Assembly: GCF_010389155.1 (NCBI RefSeq)
Contig: NC_057767.1
Span: 10,089,765-10,153,764, forward strand
Direction of reading: 5' to 3'
DNA from: Erigeron canadensis
Lineage: Eukaryota > Streptophyta > Magnoliopsida > Asterales > Asteraceae
Length of the DNA: 64,000 nucleotides
Positions within the stretch are counted from its first letter, which is position 1. Each line of letters opens with the position of its first letter. The translations under genes were made by a program, and so were the position numbers. The notes below the pieces were generated by a model. That model was given only the letters and a program-made list of their open reading frames with translations. It was not told where the DNA came from and did no database searches. Of the stretch, positions 48,560-61,085 are shown piece by piece.

Positions 48560-49400
48560 TGTTACCCTATATATATATATATATATATTGACTTTCCTTA
48601 TTCTGAAAACTTTTTTTTTTGCAAAAAACGCAAGAACTTCTAAATATGTATTGGGTCATATGTTTTTAAAGATCATTCACGTATGAAACGTTATAAAAAT
48701 GTATGTTGTAGGACTTGATTTTCAAAACCTTCAACATAGCTTTTTGTAAACTTGTGAATGAATTTATTCACGTTCATGTTCACATGTGAACAAATGACAT
48801 GTTTTGGGGAAATATTTTATTTCAAAATATATTTTTAGAATGTTTTATATGCATATAAATGAACTTTAAAAACACAATATATATATATATATATATACAT
48901 ACATATATATAGGGGTTGAATATTATAAAATAAGTATTAAAATTAAACAAATAAGACAGGATTTTGACCCTTAGATTATGATTAAATTGATGCACGAAGA
49001 TTCACGAAACAATTGATGCACGATGATTTTTAATGAATCAAGACCTATTGTTTTATTTGTTTTACTTTAATAGTTGTTTTATTTTACCTAAAACCTATAT
49101 ATATATATATATATTTTCCTTATTTTGAGAACCATTTTTTTGTAAGAAACATGAGAACTCTTAAATAATATATTTGTTCACATTTTTTTTTTTCATTCAC
49201 ATGTGAAATGATAGAAAAAAGTATGTTGTAGAAGAAACTTTTTTAAAAAACCTTCAAAATAGCATTTTGTGAACTTGTGAATGAATATGCTCACGTTTTC
49301 TTTCACATGTTAACACATGAGTATATATAAGGTTTTGAAAAAAAACTTTGTTTTACAACATGTATTTTTATAATGTTTCACATGTGAATTAACAAAAAAA
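48560..49400. repeat. Two diverged direct repeats around a MITE
   Basis: 48590-48830 and 49120-49320 share CCTTATT-TGA-AAC, GTATGTTGTAG and CTTGTGAATGAAT blocks in the same order, each after a (TA)n tract. CACATGTGAA motifs recur in both. Confidence 0.55.
48905..49095. mobile_element. MITE inserted in a (TA)n microsatellite
   Basis: Between TATATATATA tracts, the left half (AAATTAAACAAATAAGACAG) is mirrored on the right (GTTTTATTTGTTTTACTTT). A TGATGCACGA phrase is repeated in the middle. (TA)n-targeted MITEs of the Micron type behave this way, and assignment is inference. Confidence 0.5.
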
Positions 49401-49805
49401 ACATGTGATCCAATACATAATCTATTTAACAATCACATATTCACATTTTTCATATATATATATATATATATATATTTCACATAATACATTATTTATCTTA
49501 ACACAAAATTGAAAAAATGTTGTTGTTTTTTGGAATTTATTGTTTTTAAATGGAAATTCTATATTGTATATATTAATAATCAGTTGAAGAGATGTCAATC
49601 ATTAATTAACAGTTACATAGAGATGAGAAAGTTATGTAGCCACTCATCTCATTCAATATTTGATTTCGTATTACATTTGCAATACCATAAGAGTACGTAA
49701 TAATCGAATAAAAAAGAAGGGTATCTCTCTTCTTTGTGTTTTTCTTTTTTTCTTTTTAAATTATTTTATAAATTCAATTTATATTTCATTCCACTTAAAA
49801 AAAGT

Positions 49806-52800
49806 TTACATAGAAATAGAAGACAAACGGGTAACAAACTGTGTCTCTAACCCTTTTTGTTTGGAAAAACCAATACGTTTAAAAACTACATTCATGTATC
49901 TTGGTATCATAACGTTAGTGTGCATGAACTCTTGGACCCTACTAAGTAGCTCAACGGCCTCGGGTGTGAGAAACCTACATGTATCAAATGCAAATGGTAT
50001 AAATACGTGTTGATTATCAAGACACGCATTCTCATGTTTGGCCACTATGCATGAAGCAGCATTTAAAGCAGCATGTCCCACCTAAGGATGGCAACGGGCT
50101 GGAAAAAAACCCCATGATCCGCGGGTACCCATCCGTCATGGATGGATAATTTCAACAAATTTTACCCGTGGATACATAACGGGTATAAAAATGTGCCCGT
50201 TTGTGGGTCGCGAACGAATAAAGGGTACACTAAATCCGTCATGGATAAATCCGTACCACGAACCCGCGATGCGCATGAAATAGACTCGTGGATCTATATG
50301 TAAGATAGAGTTAAACCCGCATACTAGTATTTAGTTTTATATACAATTTATATTACACTTGTGATATAATATACTAATGTGATAGTGTCTAATGTATTGT
50401 TATCTGGCGTAGAATATGAAGAGTTTTGTTTCTGTAAGTTTCGAATTTCATATTTATATAGTTCCGTTTATAACTAAACGGATGGAAAGAAGCTTTTAAA
50501 GAATATTAAATAATTTGTATAATTTAAAATGATAATCTGTGGATCTATCCGTGAACTTGTATGACCGTAGATCATGGACATGGATAACATATTTTACCCG
50601 TTGGTGGATATCCGCGGATTGATAGATCATAAAAACCCGCGGACATGGTAATGGGAAAGGGGTATCCGCACCCGTTACCTGCGGGTGCCATCCACAACAC
50701 CCTAAGCCCATGAGAGGGGAGACACCCTAAGATCCACACATGCATGTTTTCCTTTCATCCATCCAAAAACCAAAATGTCAGCTCATGTGAGTGTTGATCT
50801 TCCTTTCGATGGATCAGTCAAGAAATTCACTACTAGCGCTTCTTTCTTAGTATAGATCCCAACCTGCTTGAAAATCTCAAACAGAACATCCCTAACCAAA
50901 TCATCTCGGTATTTAAAGTCGGCGGGGTCTCTACAGTGTACTACATGCTCCCCAAAAGAATCCAAACACGCCTTGCAACAAATAAGGCATATCTCATCAT
51001 TAGGGAATAGAGGGATCATGAGGCGGTATTTTAGGATTGTACGATACTCCACCGGTGACTTATGTTGCCCTAACCCCTCTTTAGAGTGAACAAGTAGAAA
51101 ATCTTGGGCATGCGGTGTTTGTACACACTTAAAAATGACTTTTTGTCTTATGGTCATGTCAAAGTGTACCTCCATATCTTCGATAATTTTACTAAAAGTT
51201 AAAGGCACCCGCCAATGCATGTTGAGCTTATGCGGGGTGGTCTCCTTGTTAGTGAAACCGCCAAAGTCAAAGCTTGGAATCGTATCAAAAAGACAACCCA
51301 AAGCACAAGTATAATCCGAATCCGTACCGCGTAAACCACTGTCCTGTAGAATATGGTCCTTTAGCACCCCAGATTGGGCCCTTGATGCCACAAATGCATA
51401 AGATAAAACCTCAACTGCTAAATACAACGCTAAACCCTCAGACCTAATAGGTAAGGAAGCAAGTTGTCATCGGAGGATTCCAATAAACGGACCCCCGCAA
51501 ACAACTATGTCCTCAATCGCTCCGCACAATCCTTCGACAAATAAACATGTAGCCTCCTCCATATGAATAGGTTGGCAGGTCCCCAGGCCAAAGAAAAACT
51601 TGGCAATACCCATACATGATTGGAGTAGGAGTAGCTTACTCTGGGTCTCCAAGATTTAGAAGAAGGCACACCAAATCAACAACATTAGCAGCTTGCTTAT
51701 TTGCTAACTCACTAATAAAACCCTCATCTCTACTTACAACTCCCCCACGAGACTTCCTACTATCACAAAAAGGCCAAAATGACTTTGTTTTTTTACATTG
51801 AGTTCAAGACCCAAAGATGGGCCCGTTGCCCTAATGATATCCAACACTTTGGTCACCTCCCCTGAATCTCCAAAGACAATCCGATGCACAAGAGGATGCA
51901 GAACAAGTGCGAAAAGAAGTGGTCCAAGCGGGTCTCCTTGTTGAACCCCCGTGGTAGACCAAATATGCTCATCTCCAATATACAATTTAGCTCTTAACCG
52001 GTAGAGGAATTCGACGCACAAGGAAATAGATGAACACTTCAACCTGATCTCATGAAGTAAAGCTGATCTATCCACCAAATTAAAGGCATTAGAAAATCCA
52101 CTACAAGCATAGCAAGAGATCAATTAGCGTGGCGATCACTCAATATTCTGTTTACACTATGCAATATGGCCTCCGAACCACCAGACACCAACTCGAAACT
52201 GAAAGTCATTAAGGTACATGGTCACCTCCTCACTAACCCCTTCATAGCAACCTTGGAAACCAAACACCTCCATATAGTACCAATTGCGATAGGCTGGATC
52301 CCGTTATCAGGTTTTAAGAGAGGCGTCAAAGGAGCAGATGTAACGAACTCACCCAAACTAGATGAACATCCCCCTCTCCCCCCCCCCCCCATACACACCA
52401 CAAATTAACCACAATTGTGATGGAATGTAAAAGATTAGTGGCAACTGCCGACTCTTCTCTGCAAAACGCATCCAAAACGTGTTGTCCTCGTAAACCGTCT
52501 GTCCCACACAAAGTTCTCTGCGAAAACGATTTAATGTAACTAAGGAAACTATCAACTGTGGCAACCAAGGGAGGGTCAGAGTATATGCTCGACATAGTTG
52601 GAGGTGGCATACTTGGATGTTTAGCCTTTAATGTCTTCATACAATCATCATTGAAAAGTGCAACACCAGATGAACATAATACTTTAATTGCAGCAGTAAA
52701 GTGGCCGTATGCAACCTTTCGAAGACATTGCCTGATATTGGTGTTGCTAGAAGTTCTTTCCTTATTAAAATCAACGCCTTTTGAACCCATCGCCCCCAAA

Positions 52801-53486
52801 TTAGAATCATGTTGAATATTTCCAACCAGCGCGACAATTGAGGCTAGAGAACTCATAATAGAATGATGTTGTAAAGTCTTTCTATTCCCAGACCTGTTTT
52901 CTTGCCTCCCTTTAGGTCTAACCACCTGCAAAGTGCAACGGGGAAGAAGCAACAACCTTACCCAAGCGTCAACAAAATCCGGTTGGGTAACCACCTTATC
53001 GAGAGTAGTTTTGAACGTGTGTGAAAAGACCAAATGACAACTATGTGGGATGCTTTTGCCAGTAACAATAGGCACTTTAAAAACCCGATCAAGAAGAGTC
53101 AAATCCAATACGGGAGAATCATGAACTTTCGGCTCGACGCTTAAGATAGAAGGCTTCAAAATCCCGATAATGTGTCCACGCATGTCATGACCAATAAACC
53201 GGACAAGACCATTAGGGTGATGACATGGGCGCATGTATGCTCATGCAATTCCCATACAACCATTAACCAAAGACATTTAAAGTTTCTTCAACTCCCATAA
53301 ACAACCCAAGGTCTATGGAAATAGCCTCTCGCAACACCCTTTTCCGTTCATCACAGGAGAGGTGCAACATTTTGAGATGAAAAATTAACCGCGAAATCCC
53401 TTTTCTACCCACTTCACCATCCAGGCAACAATTGAACGAACGAATTGGGCATGGTCAAGTGCGTTGGAAGATGAAGTGGACGCCAT
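49806..53486 (-). pseudogene. Non-LTR-type reverse transcriptase gene, degenerate
   Basis: The minus-strand order is N-terminal MASTSSSNALDHAQFVRS (from 53486). Next come a zone with HMRGHIIGILKPSILS and LRKVAYGHFTAAIKVL, then CGTDGLRGQHVLDAF (about 52490). The RT core has GFSNAFNLVDRSALLHEI and GVQQGDPLGPLLFALVLHPL (51734-52123). A DPADFKYRDDLVRDV zone (50783-51427) and the final FIPFAFDTCRFLTPEAVELL (49806-50081) close it. This matches a widespread plant family annotated as reverse transcriptase-like. Where the YLDD catalytic motif should follow HPLVHRI the text jumps to VFGDSGEVTKVL, so it is deleted. Several frameshifts and a MITE break the rest. Confidence 0.82.
50087..50698. mobile_element. 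hAT-type MITE inside the RT fossil
   Basis: The left end GGATGGCAACGGGC is matched in inverse by GCGGGTGCCATCC on the right. CCTAAG occurs at both borders (50081-50086 and 50701-50706), part of a degraded 8-bp duplication. RT coding sequence resumes on either side. Inside, ATCCGC/GCGGAT and ACCCG-rich phrases recur in both orientations. Confidence 0.7.
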
Positions 53487-54504
53487 AAAACTGTTCAAAT
53501 ATAGCTATTTCTCAGGTGAAACACCATTTTTAAGTAAAATGGCCCTAGAAATTAAGGTGACATTTCAACAAACAGTTGGCGTGCACCAAAACTATTTAAG
53601 CAATTTAAAGTGTCTTGGAAACTAGGTAGTAAGGAGAAGATGATGCTGGTAAGATCTATATAATAAAAACTATTTTGTTATTGATTATTATTATTATATT
53701 ATTATACTGATTATAATAAATTTATTATTAAGATATGATTAGTGGGATGCATACTTGCAATTGTGCTGCCATATGAGACAACCGCAAAATGAAATCATGA
53801 TATTAAGTTGTTTGAGAACGGTGAATGGAATTTGGTGGGTGATAAATTTTGGAGCAGCAACGAATTTTTAGTTGATAATTACATGCCTTTTGCTAATGCA
53901 GAAATCACATTGTTACGGTAGAAATCACATCGTTACAGTAGATACTAAGAATGTCAATACCTTCATAAATCATAATATAACTGAACGGACATTTTATCTT
54001 TTATAACTAGTATATCTTATTGATTATAATCACTTACAAGATGGTCTAATGTTTATCGTTGTTCAAATCTCGTTAGATAAATTATTGGAGAAAGGTTTAA
54101 AAAGGTCGCACGAGTAGTGGGCCGCGAACATGAAAACAATTGTTTATACATGTTAAAAATATGGACCACACTGCATTCACAGTTTCACACATAAAAAACA
54201 TGTTAATTTTAGATGTGATTCATAGGGTAGTAGAACGAAAATTTCTGTATTTATATTTGGATCGTTTTTTCCAGACTAATTAGAGGCTTAGAGCTAAGTT
54301 ACCAATAATTCAAATCATTCTTAACCACTTAAAATTGACGTACAAGTGGTCCATATTCTGATATTCTCCATCTTAAAGGTCGTACGTAATTATTTACGTA
54401 AGAGGGCTCCTAATGGAGCATGTCACTCTCTCCATTTAAAAACTATATTAAGTAAGGGCAAGTAAAGACATTTTTATAAAAATCATTGGTTTTGGAGATA
54501 GTCT
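53487..54504. other. Intergenic DNA, no gene seen
   Basis: AT-rich with no recognisable features beyond short repeats such as GAAATCACATCGTTACAGTA at about 53900-53940. Confidence 0.5.
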
Positions 54505-54679
54505 TAGGCTGCATTTGATAACACAGAATCATTTATTGCTGAATGATTCTAAAGCCTAATTGGTTTAAAAATGTTGAATGGATATAAATTTGAATAAAAA
54601 TAATATGTTTGATATCTGTTCTAATTTGACATTCTGAATAAATAAAATTACCATTCTAACCTTTGATCATGAATATTGA

Positions 54680-54711
<32 letters not shown>

Positions 54712-56735
54712 TAACAATAATAATAATAATAATAATAATATACAAGTAAAGTACGATAATTTATTACAATTACTATAATATATCTACAAATTATTGCTCT
54801 GCTCGTTTAATTGGAGTCGAATGGTAAATAATATAATACTAGATTTTAGACCCGTGTCAAATACACGAGTTTTACAACATTATCAATATAAGAATTAGTG
54901 TATGAAACATAATACTTATAATGTCTTTCAAAAAAAGTAACTTTATTTTAGATAGTCATGGTTCTTAAGAACAATAAAAGTAGCAGTTGTTCGTGGGATT
55001 TCAATGATATCGTGTGTTATGATTTTATTTGTACGGTTCGGTTTATATAAGAAAAATATGTATCTTAAATACTAATAACAACAATGGTTATGCTAATTAT
55101 AGTTGATTACAATTACTAATAAAAACAATATTATAATTAGTTTGATCACAATTGGATAAGATGTTGAGAATTTTACCTTCTTGTGTTTATGTAGATAATT
55201 GTTTCTGTATATACGAAGGAGATTAGTTTAATTCGTATTAATCTAAATGTTGTAACCTTTCTAACTTTTAGCTATATTTTGTTATTAGATAAATACAATA
55301 AAGTATTAATTAATTTTAAAATGGATTAAATTGTAAATTGTTGATAAGAAAACTAAAAATTATACAATTAATTATTGTTTAATTGTGTTTAAGTATAAAT
55401 TGGTGATAAACAATTAAAAATTATAAATCGATTTAGACATATTGATCTAACTAATTGTAGATGAAGTATATAATATACTCTAAATAAATATAATATATAA
55501 ACAGTGCTATTCATATAGAATTTAATATAGTTATATTTATCTAGATAGTTATATATTTAATTAGTTTTGTAGTTGTATTAATCTAGAATTTTTTTTTTAT
55601 CGGTATTTAGTTTTAGTTACGTTTGAAATAACATAAATATTTAATATAGTTGTAGTTGTATTAATCTAGCTAGAGTTTTCTTTTATCGGCATTCCATTTT
55701 AGATAAATAATAATAATATAAGGTAATTCTAATACATTTAATTAAGTCACATGTTTAATTTGATAATTTAGACAAATTGAGAATTGTGATTGGTCAATTG
55801 ATATTTGGTCAGTTGTCTTTTAGTATATATAAGATTAAGATTAAAATTAAGATAAGATAAGATTAAAATTAAAATTTTACAATTACTACTAAAATCTTAA
55901 TATATTTACAATAATTTTAATTTATTTTTATACAATTAATTTTATATATATGATAAAACATATTATTGGATATATATTAGCTATTATTTTATTGAATAAA
56001 TATTAGCTATTATTTTATCGGATATATAGAAGCTATTATTATTTATTTATTATATTAAAACTGTTGAGTAAAAAGTGTAAATTTGTGATGGAAAACAAAA
56101 AAGTGTAAATTAAAGTCAAAATTGAAAAAAAAGTCAACTTTAAGAAATCGAGAGCTGTGATTGGTCAATAAGTTATCAAAGCAACTGTGTTTTAGTATAA
56201 TAAAAGATACTCAAGTCAATGGTAGAACAAATAATAAAAATAAATAAAAAAATAAATCCTTAACAAATAAATTATGTGGGTAACTTTAATCAGTGGAAGC
56301 ACTTTGAATACCCAACCAAGAAGTAATTGAAATGAAGGAGCTTTTTTGTTTTGTGAATTTGTAAATCCAAAATTTGGAACTTGAGATGACAGAAGCCAGT
56401 GAATCGATTTTCATATTATCCCCCTTTAATCTAGTGAAACAACAAACTTCATATGTTATTGAATCTCTGTGGAATATAGGAGGAGGTAAAATAGAGTGGC
56501 AGAGATGGGCGTGATGTGAAGAAGATAAAAGGGGCAGGAGTGTTCATGATAAAGAAAGGGTAATAAGGTAAACCAAGTAAACTAAATGGTTAAGGGAGGG
56601 TTTAGATATGAAATCATTCAGAATATATTTTTTTCTCGTTCAGCATTCAGATGTCATATGAAACATATCAAATGCTGACCGATTCAACACTTAGTGCTAA
56701 ACCATTCCATTCGGATGCAATCAAACACACCCTTA
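54505..56735. mobile_element. hAT-like element split by Helitron(s)
   Basis: The left terminus TAGGCTGCATTTGATAA and the right terminus, inverted, TAAGGGTGTGTTTGATTGC resemble hAT-type inverted repeats. Subterminal parts also pair loosely (CTGAATGATTC; GAATGGAATGG). No clear target duplication remains. An (AAT)n tract lies at 54681-54740 and a Helitron occupies the middle. Confidence 0.5.
54839..56207 (-). mobile_element. Helitron with two candidate 5' ends
   Basis: On the minus strand the 3' end reads ACTCGTGTATTTGACACGGG then TCTAAAATCTAG before T. One 5' end, TCTTTTATTATACTAAAACA, is at 56207. A second, TCTTATATATACTAAAAGAC, is at 55834. Each has an A just before TC. Both are followed by GGTCAAT-type sequence, so they are related ends. 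No Rep/helicase is encoded. Either two Helitrons share one end or one lies within another. Confidence 0.65.
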
Positions 56736-57108
56736 TTGTTGGTAATAACATGTTAGTTTGAAATCAGTTTTAAAAGTGATGACATGGAGCTGTTGTGACA
56801 AAAGTGACGAGCATACATACGTCGCCACTGAAGGTTCTCTGATTACTAATTCGGAGTGTCCCAATGGACTTAGGTAGATTCGCATTTTAGAAGTGTGATA
56901 CATCGATCGTACACGAGTATACATATTGAGCATATGGCACCAACTTTGCCTCGGCTAGGTGTACGTTCAGTTAAAATGTGAAAACCGAGACATATTTCTT
57001 CTTTTTCAATGCGGACATTCATTATAAAACGACCCAAATCAGGCAGCGAATAAGACACATTTTTAATTAAGACAACAAAAAACACATGTTATCAATTACC
57101 CAACTATT

Positions 57109-57163
57109 CTATATATACCCATTATTCAAACATGAACAATTCATCAACTTAAACATTATATAT
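57109..57163 (+). promoter_or_regulatory. TATA-like boxes of the SABATH gene
   Basis: TCTATATATA at 57109-57118 and TTATATATA at 57156-57164 lie 99 and 52 bp before the ATG. The first leaves room for a leader of about 60 nt. Which is used cannot be told. Confidence 0.45.
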
Positions 57164-57207
57164 ACTTCACTATTCATATCCTTATACACAAAATACAGAT
57201 TCCAATC

Positions 57208-59567
57208 ATGCAAGTTTTTCACATGAACAAAGGGGAAGGGGAGACTAGCTATGCCAAAAACTCTCTGCTTCAGGTAATTATTGTCAACGAGTTAAACATC
57301 TTAATTAAAAATTAAATATCAATAATTAAGTAGTTCTACATCATCATAAAACTTACATGAAAAGTTTAATTGCAGAAGAAGATAATCCTAATTGGTACTC
57401 GCGCTGTTAAAACTGCCATTTATAACATCTTAACAGAGTTGCGACCCGATAGCATGGGTGTCGCAGACCTTGGGTGTTCATCTGGACCCAACTCCTTGAC
57501 AGTGATTTCTAAAATAATCCACATCGTGGATGCCGCTTGCCATCAACTCCATCAACCTGTACCTGAACTAAAGTTGTTTTTGAACGATCTCCCTGGCAAT
57601 GACTTCAACGATGTGTTCAAGTCATTGCCAGAGCTTTATGATAAAGTGAAAAATGATTACGGCATTGAAGGCTGTTATATTTGCGGCTTACCTGGCTCGT
57701 TTTATGGCAGGTTGTTTCCCACAAATAGTCTCCATTTTGTTCATTCTTCTTCCAGCCTCCACTGGCTCTCTCAGGTTTGTGTTAAGTTTTACATATTTAA
57801 GATTGTGGATTAATTTTAAGTCCTATTTGGTACAAATAAATTTGCCAATAATTATGGTTTTGTTGATCCATATATATTTAGAAAAATCTTACACTAATTT
57901 AGAAAGATAACCAAAATACGATGTATATGAATTGAATGAGACACCATACAAAAATACCTAAATTTGTCAACACACATGGTAGCAGAGTTAATAAAGGACC
58001 ACGTTTAAAAACAACAAAAAATATGACATGGTAAGCTGTCACAACCACTTCAATTAATTTCCATGGAACAAGATCGTACAATAATACAATGCTAATTACC
58101 AACTTTATTAGAGCTATAGGTGTGGACGTGTGGTGACAAACCACACTCATTAAAGTTGTGAATAGAATTACACCGAAACCACATACAATCATATTTTCTC
58201 ACAATGTAGGGTCACACATATACCTAATAAGTAGAAAATAAAACAGAGACATAAACACAAACCTAGGAGGTAAACATCGAATTGGGGCCACCATGACCAA
58301 AAACACGAAAACATTGCTAGCAATAAAAGCGGCTATACTTGTTCCTTGCTCGATTTTGCCTAGCTTAACCACGAGCCCACGCAAACGTGTGAGACTCGTG
58401 GTAGAGGGTTTATGTTACAAGCAACTAGTCTTCTCCCCTTTTCTATTTTTCTCTCGAATGGTGATAAAAAAAAAAAAAAGTTGTGGGTACTAGGCTAATG
58501 TTGATTAGTGGCGGGTTGAAAGTGTTGTGCAAAATTAATGGTTGAGAAGTAGTTAGAAAGGTTTTTCTAATGCGACACTGAATAGTACTAATGGTTATAC
58601 ACCCCATTGTGAATAACAATGGTGTTGTAACCACTGTCATATACTCATATTGATAAGCTGAACAAATTTGTTATATGTAAATACTTACTAATCATGTAGA
58701 TATTGTAATATATAAATAGGTATCAAGTATAAATTAGAGATTGTAATATTTGAAGTGGTATCAAAAACAAATAAGAGAGTGTATTATTAGAATATGTATC
58801 TAGAATAATATAGAGATTCTAATATTATTTGAACAGGTACCCCTGGGATTGGAACCGAAGGTTGGCACTCACCTAAACAAAGAGAAAATATACATATCAA
58901 AGAGAAGCTCCATAAGTGTCATAGAAGCTTACCAACAACAATTCCATAAGGACTTCTCATTGTTTTTGAGGTCGCGTGCAAAGGAAATGGTTGTGAAAGG
59001 ACGGATGGTCTTGTCATTCATGGGCCGGCGATCCCCTGACCCTTGTGCGGACGAGGCTTGTTACCAGTGGGAACTTTTAGGACGTGCCATAATGAGCATG
59101 GCAATAGATGTGTGTACATTTGTATATCTTTAACATAGATGAACATACAAAATCTCAGAGTTTTAAGTTTTGGAGTAGTTAATTAACAGGTATTACTATA
59201 TGTGTCGTTGTAGGGACTTGTTGAAAAGGAAAAGATCGATTCATTTAACGCCCCTTATTATGCACCAAGCCCGGAAGAAGTGCAACTTGAAGTGGAGAAA
59301 GAAGGATCATTCATAGTAAGTGGTGTTGAGGCATTTGAGATACAATGGGATGGTGGTGATTCAAATGGCCTCAAAGACTCCAGCGGTAATCGTGTGGCTA
59401 AAACCATTCGAGCCGTAGTGGAGCCAATGTTAGAGAGTCATTTTCATTTTGGTCCAACACTGATGGAAGAGTTGTTCCGTAGATATGCTAATATCATTGA
59501 TGATTGCTTCTCAAAAAGAACATTAAAGTATACTAACTTGGTTATTTCTTTCATCAAAAGGGGCTGA
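57208..59567 (+). CDS. SABATH-family carboxyl methyltransferase (four exons)
   Basis: Exons 57208-57273, 57376-57774, 58837-59109 and 59214-59567 have GT-AG borders in phase 0 and give 363 aa, the usual length of the family. The start [20 protein letters not shown] is the canonical SABATH opening. SAM-binding [12 protein letters not shown] follows, then [11 protein letters not shown] and [16 protein letters not shown], which line the active site. Exon 3 gives VPLGLEP and [10 protein letters not shown]. Exon 4 ends with [16 protein letters not shown]. Enzymes of this family methylate carboxyl groups of small acids such as salicylate, benzoate, jasmonate or gibberellin, and the substrate cannot be told here. 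Intron 2 is about 1.06 kb. The gene looks intact, with exon borders possibly off by a base. Confidence 0.9.
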
Positions 59568-59920
59568 TATGTTCAGTCAAAGTGTATTCATGTAACCTTC
59601 TTTATCTACCTTATAAGTTTTCAAATATGAAAGTCATTTATATTGGTATACTGATAGTCTGGTAAATATGTTCCTCCTGTAAACATATTTTATATTCTAA
59701 GGGGAATTACACTCACCTGTTTTTTAGTACAAATAGAGATGCTTTTGGTTTTATATGAAGCTAATTTTCGTTGGTTAATCCAATCTGTTCATCAACATGT
59801 TCTGCTGTTTGGATAAGAAATCTAACTTTCTGATAAATGTAATATACCAGCAGATTCTTTTCACTCTGGAAACCCTTTTCATATCAATGCACCTCATATC
59901 AACCTTTAGATAGATGCAAC
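59568..59920. other. 3' flank of the SABATH gene
   Basis: Probable 3' UTR and short spacer up to the hAT terminus at 59921. No ORF. Confidence 0.5.
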
Positions 59921-60936
59921 TAGAGATGGCAACGAGGTGGGGATTGCCAGGGATCCCATTCCCCATCCCCATACCCGATTGTAGCTTGTAATCCCCGTCC
60001 CGATCCCCGTCCCCGTCCCTGACGGGGAATTAAGTTGCATCCCCATACCCGTCCCCATCGGGTATGGGGATCCCCATTGGGTAGTCGGGGATATAAAAAA
60101 AATTTCCGATCTTACAAATAAGCAAAAATGCCTAGATTCATCGACAAACAAACGGCTAAATCCAATAATGTAATACAAATGTCTAAATTCAGCAACAAAG
60201 GAGGTAATCCAAGGTACGAGTTTAAAAAAAACGTCTAAATCCAACAACATCCTAACACAAATTCAAAAAAAAAAAAATTAAAAAAAATCTTCAAATCCAT
60301 GTTCACCATCCATCAGCAACGAATTGTCCACAAAGAATGAAGCTGCAGTGATAGTTTCCAACTGCAAGAATTCAAAATAAACACATGATTGTTATTCCAT
60401 TGGGTTTCTCATGAGTTTACTATACACAGAAAGAAATGACAGAGCACTTACAAACATAGCACAAACTCATGTCACACTTTTAAAGTGAACTTAGAATTTA
60501 GATACACTGTAATAAATAAACGCCTATAGTATGTGATTTTTAATGTATACAATCAATGAGCCAAGTTTAAAGAAATATGATCAACCATAAATAAATAAAA
60601 ATGGCTGCAAAGCTACCTTCAACAATCATCTTCGGGGTCCATATCATCATAAAATGTATCATAGTTATCAGATGTAAATGATTTACCATCATCTATACAT
60701 TGATAAAAAGATGTTAGTCAACAAGTTCTTAGACTTATATATAATCAAATACTAGATTTAGTAAATATAAGTACTAATTACCTTCATTAATAACTTCCCA
60801 CAACCAACTCTGAGCACACATCAAAGCTTCGATTGTATTCGGATGAAGTCGGCTGCGATGTGGACTAATAAGTCGTCCACTAGTACTAAATGCAGATTCT
60901 GAAGCCACGGTAGAGACGGGAATAATTTCTTATTTT
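59921..60936 (-). mobile_element. hAT element 3' part with terminus
   Basis: The plus-strand left end TAGAGATGGCAACGAGG resembles other hAT termini in this window (compare 50087). GGGGAT/ATCCCC-rich inverted phrases follow at 59938-60095. A transposase C-terminus is at 60619-60936. The opposite end was not found. Confidence 0.55.
60619..60936 (-). pseudogene. hAT transposase (RICESLEEPER-like) C-terminal fragment
   Basis: Two minus-strand blocks. The first, at 60783-60936, reads VSTVASESAFSTSGRLISPH then NTIEALMCAQSWLWE, the hAT dimerisation domain. It is followed by a GTAATT donor. The second (60619 to about 60691) is an acidic tail ending in TGA. The BED zinc finger and catalytic core are missing. 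Genes of this type include host-domesticated members, but only the end is present here. Confidence 0.82.
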
Positions 60937-61085
60937 ACTAGTCCACAAACATGTAATATAGTAACATAAAAGCTTCGCAAAACATCCAAAATATCCTCAA
61001 ACAGATATTATGACGATAACAAATACTCATAAGTCTCACAACGTACTGCAAATAATATCAAAAGTTCAGAACCAGCCAAGCAAGC

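Noticed and set aside
57895..58640. Minus-strand ORFs of 61-97 aa in the large SABATH intron
   Set aside because: Hydrophobic low-information translations in AT-rich intron sequence, with no domain or codon bias.
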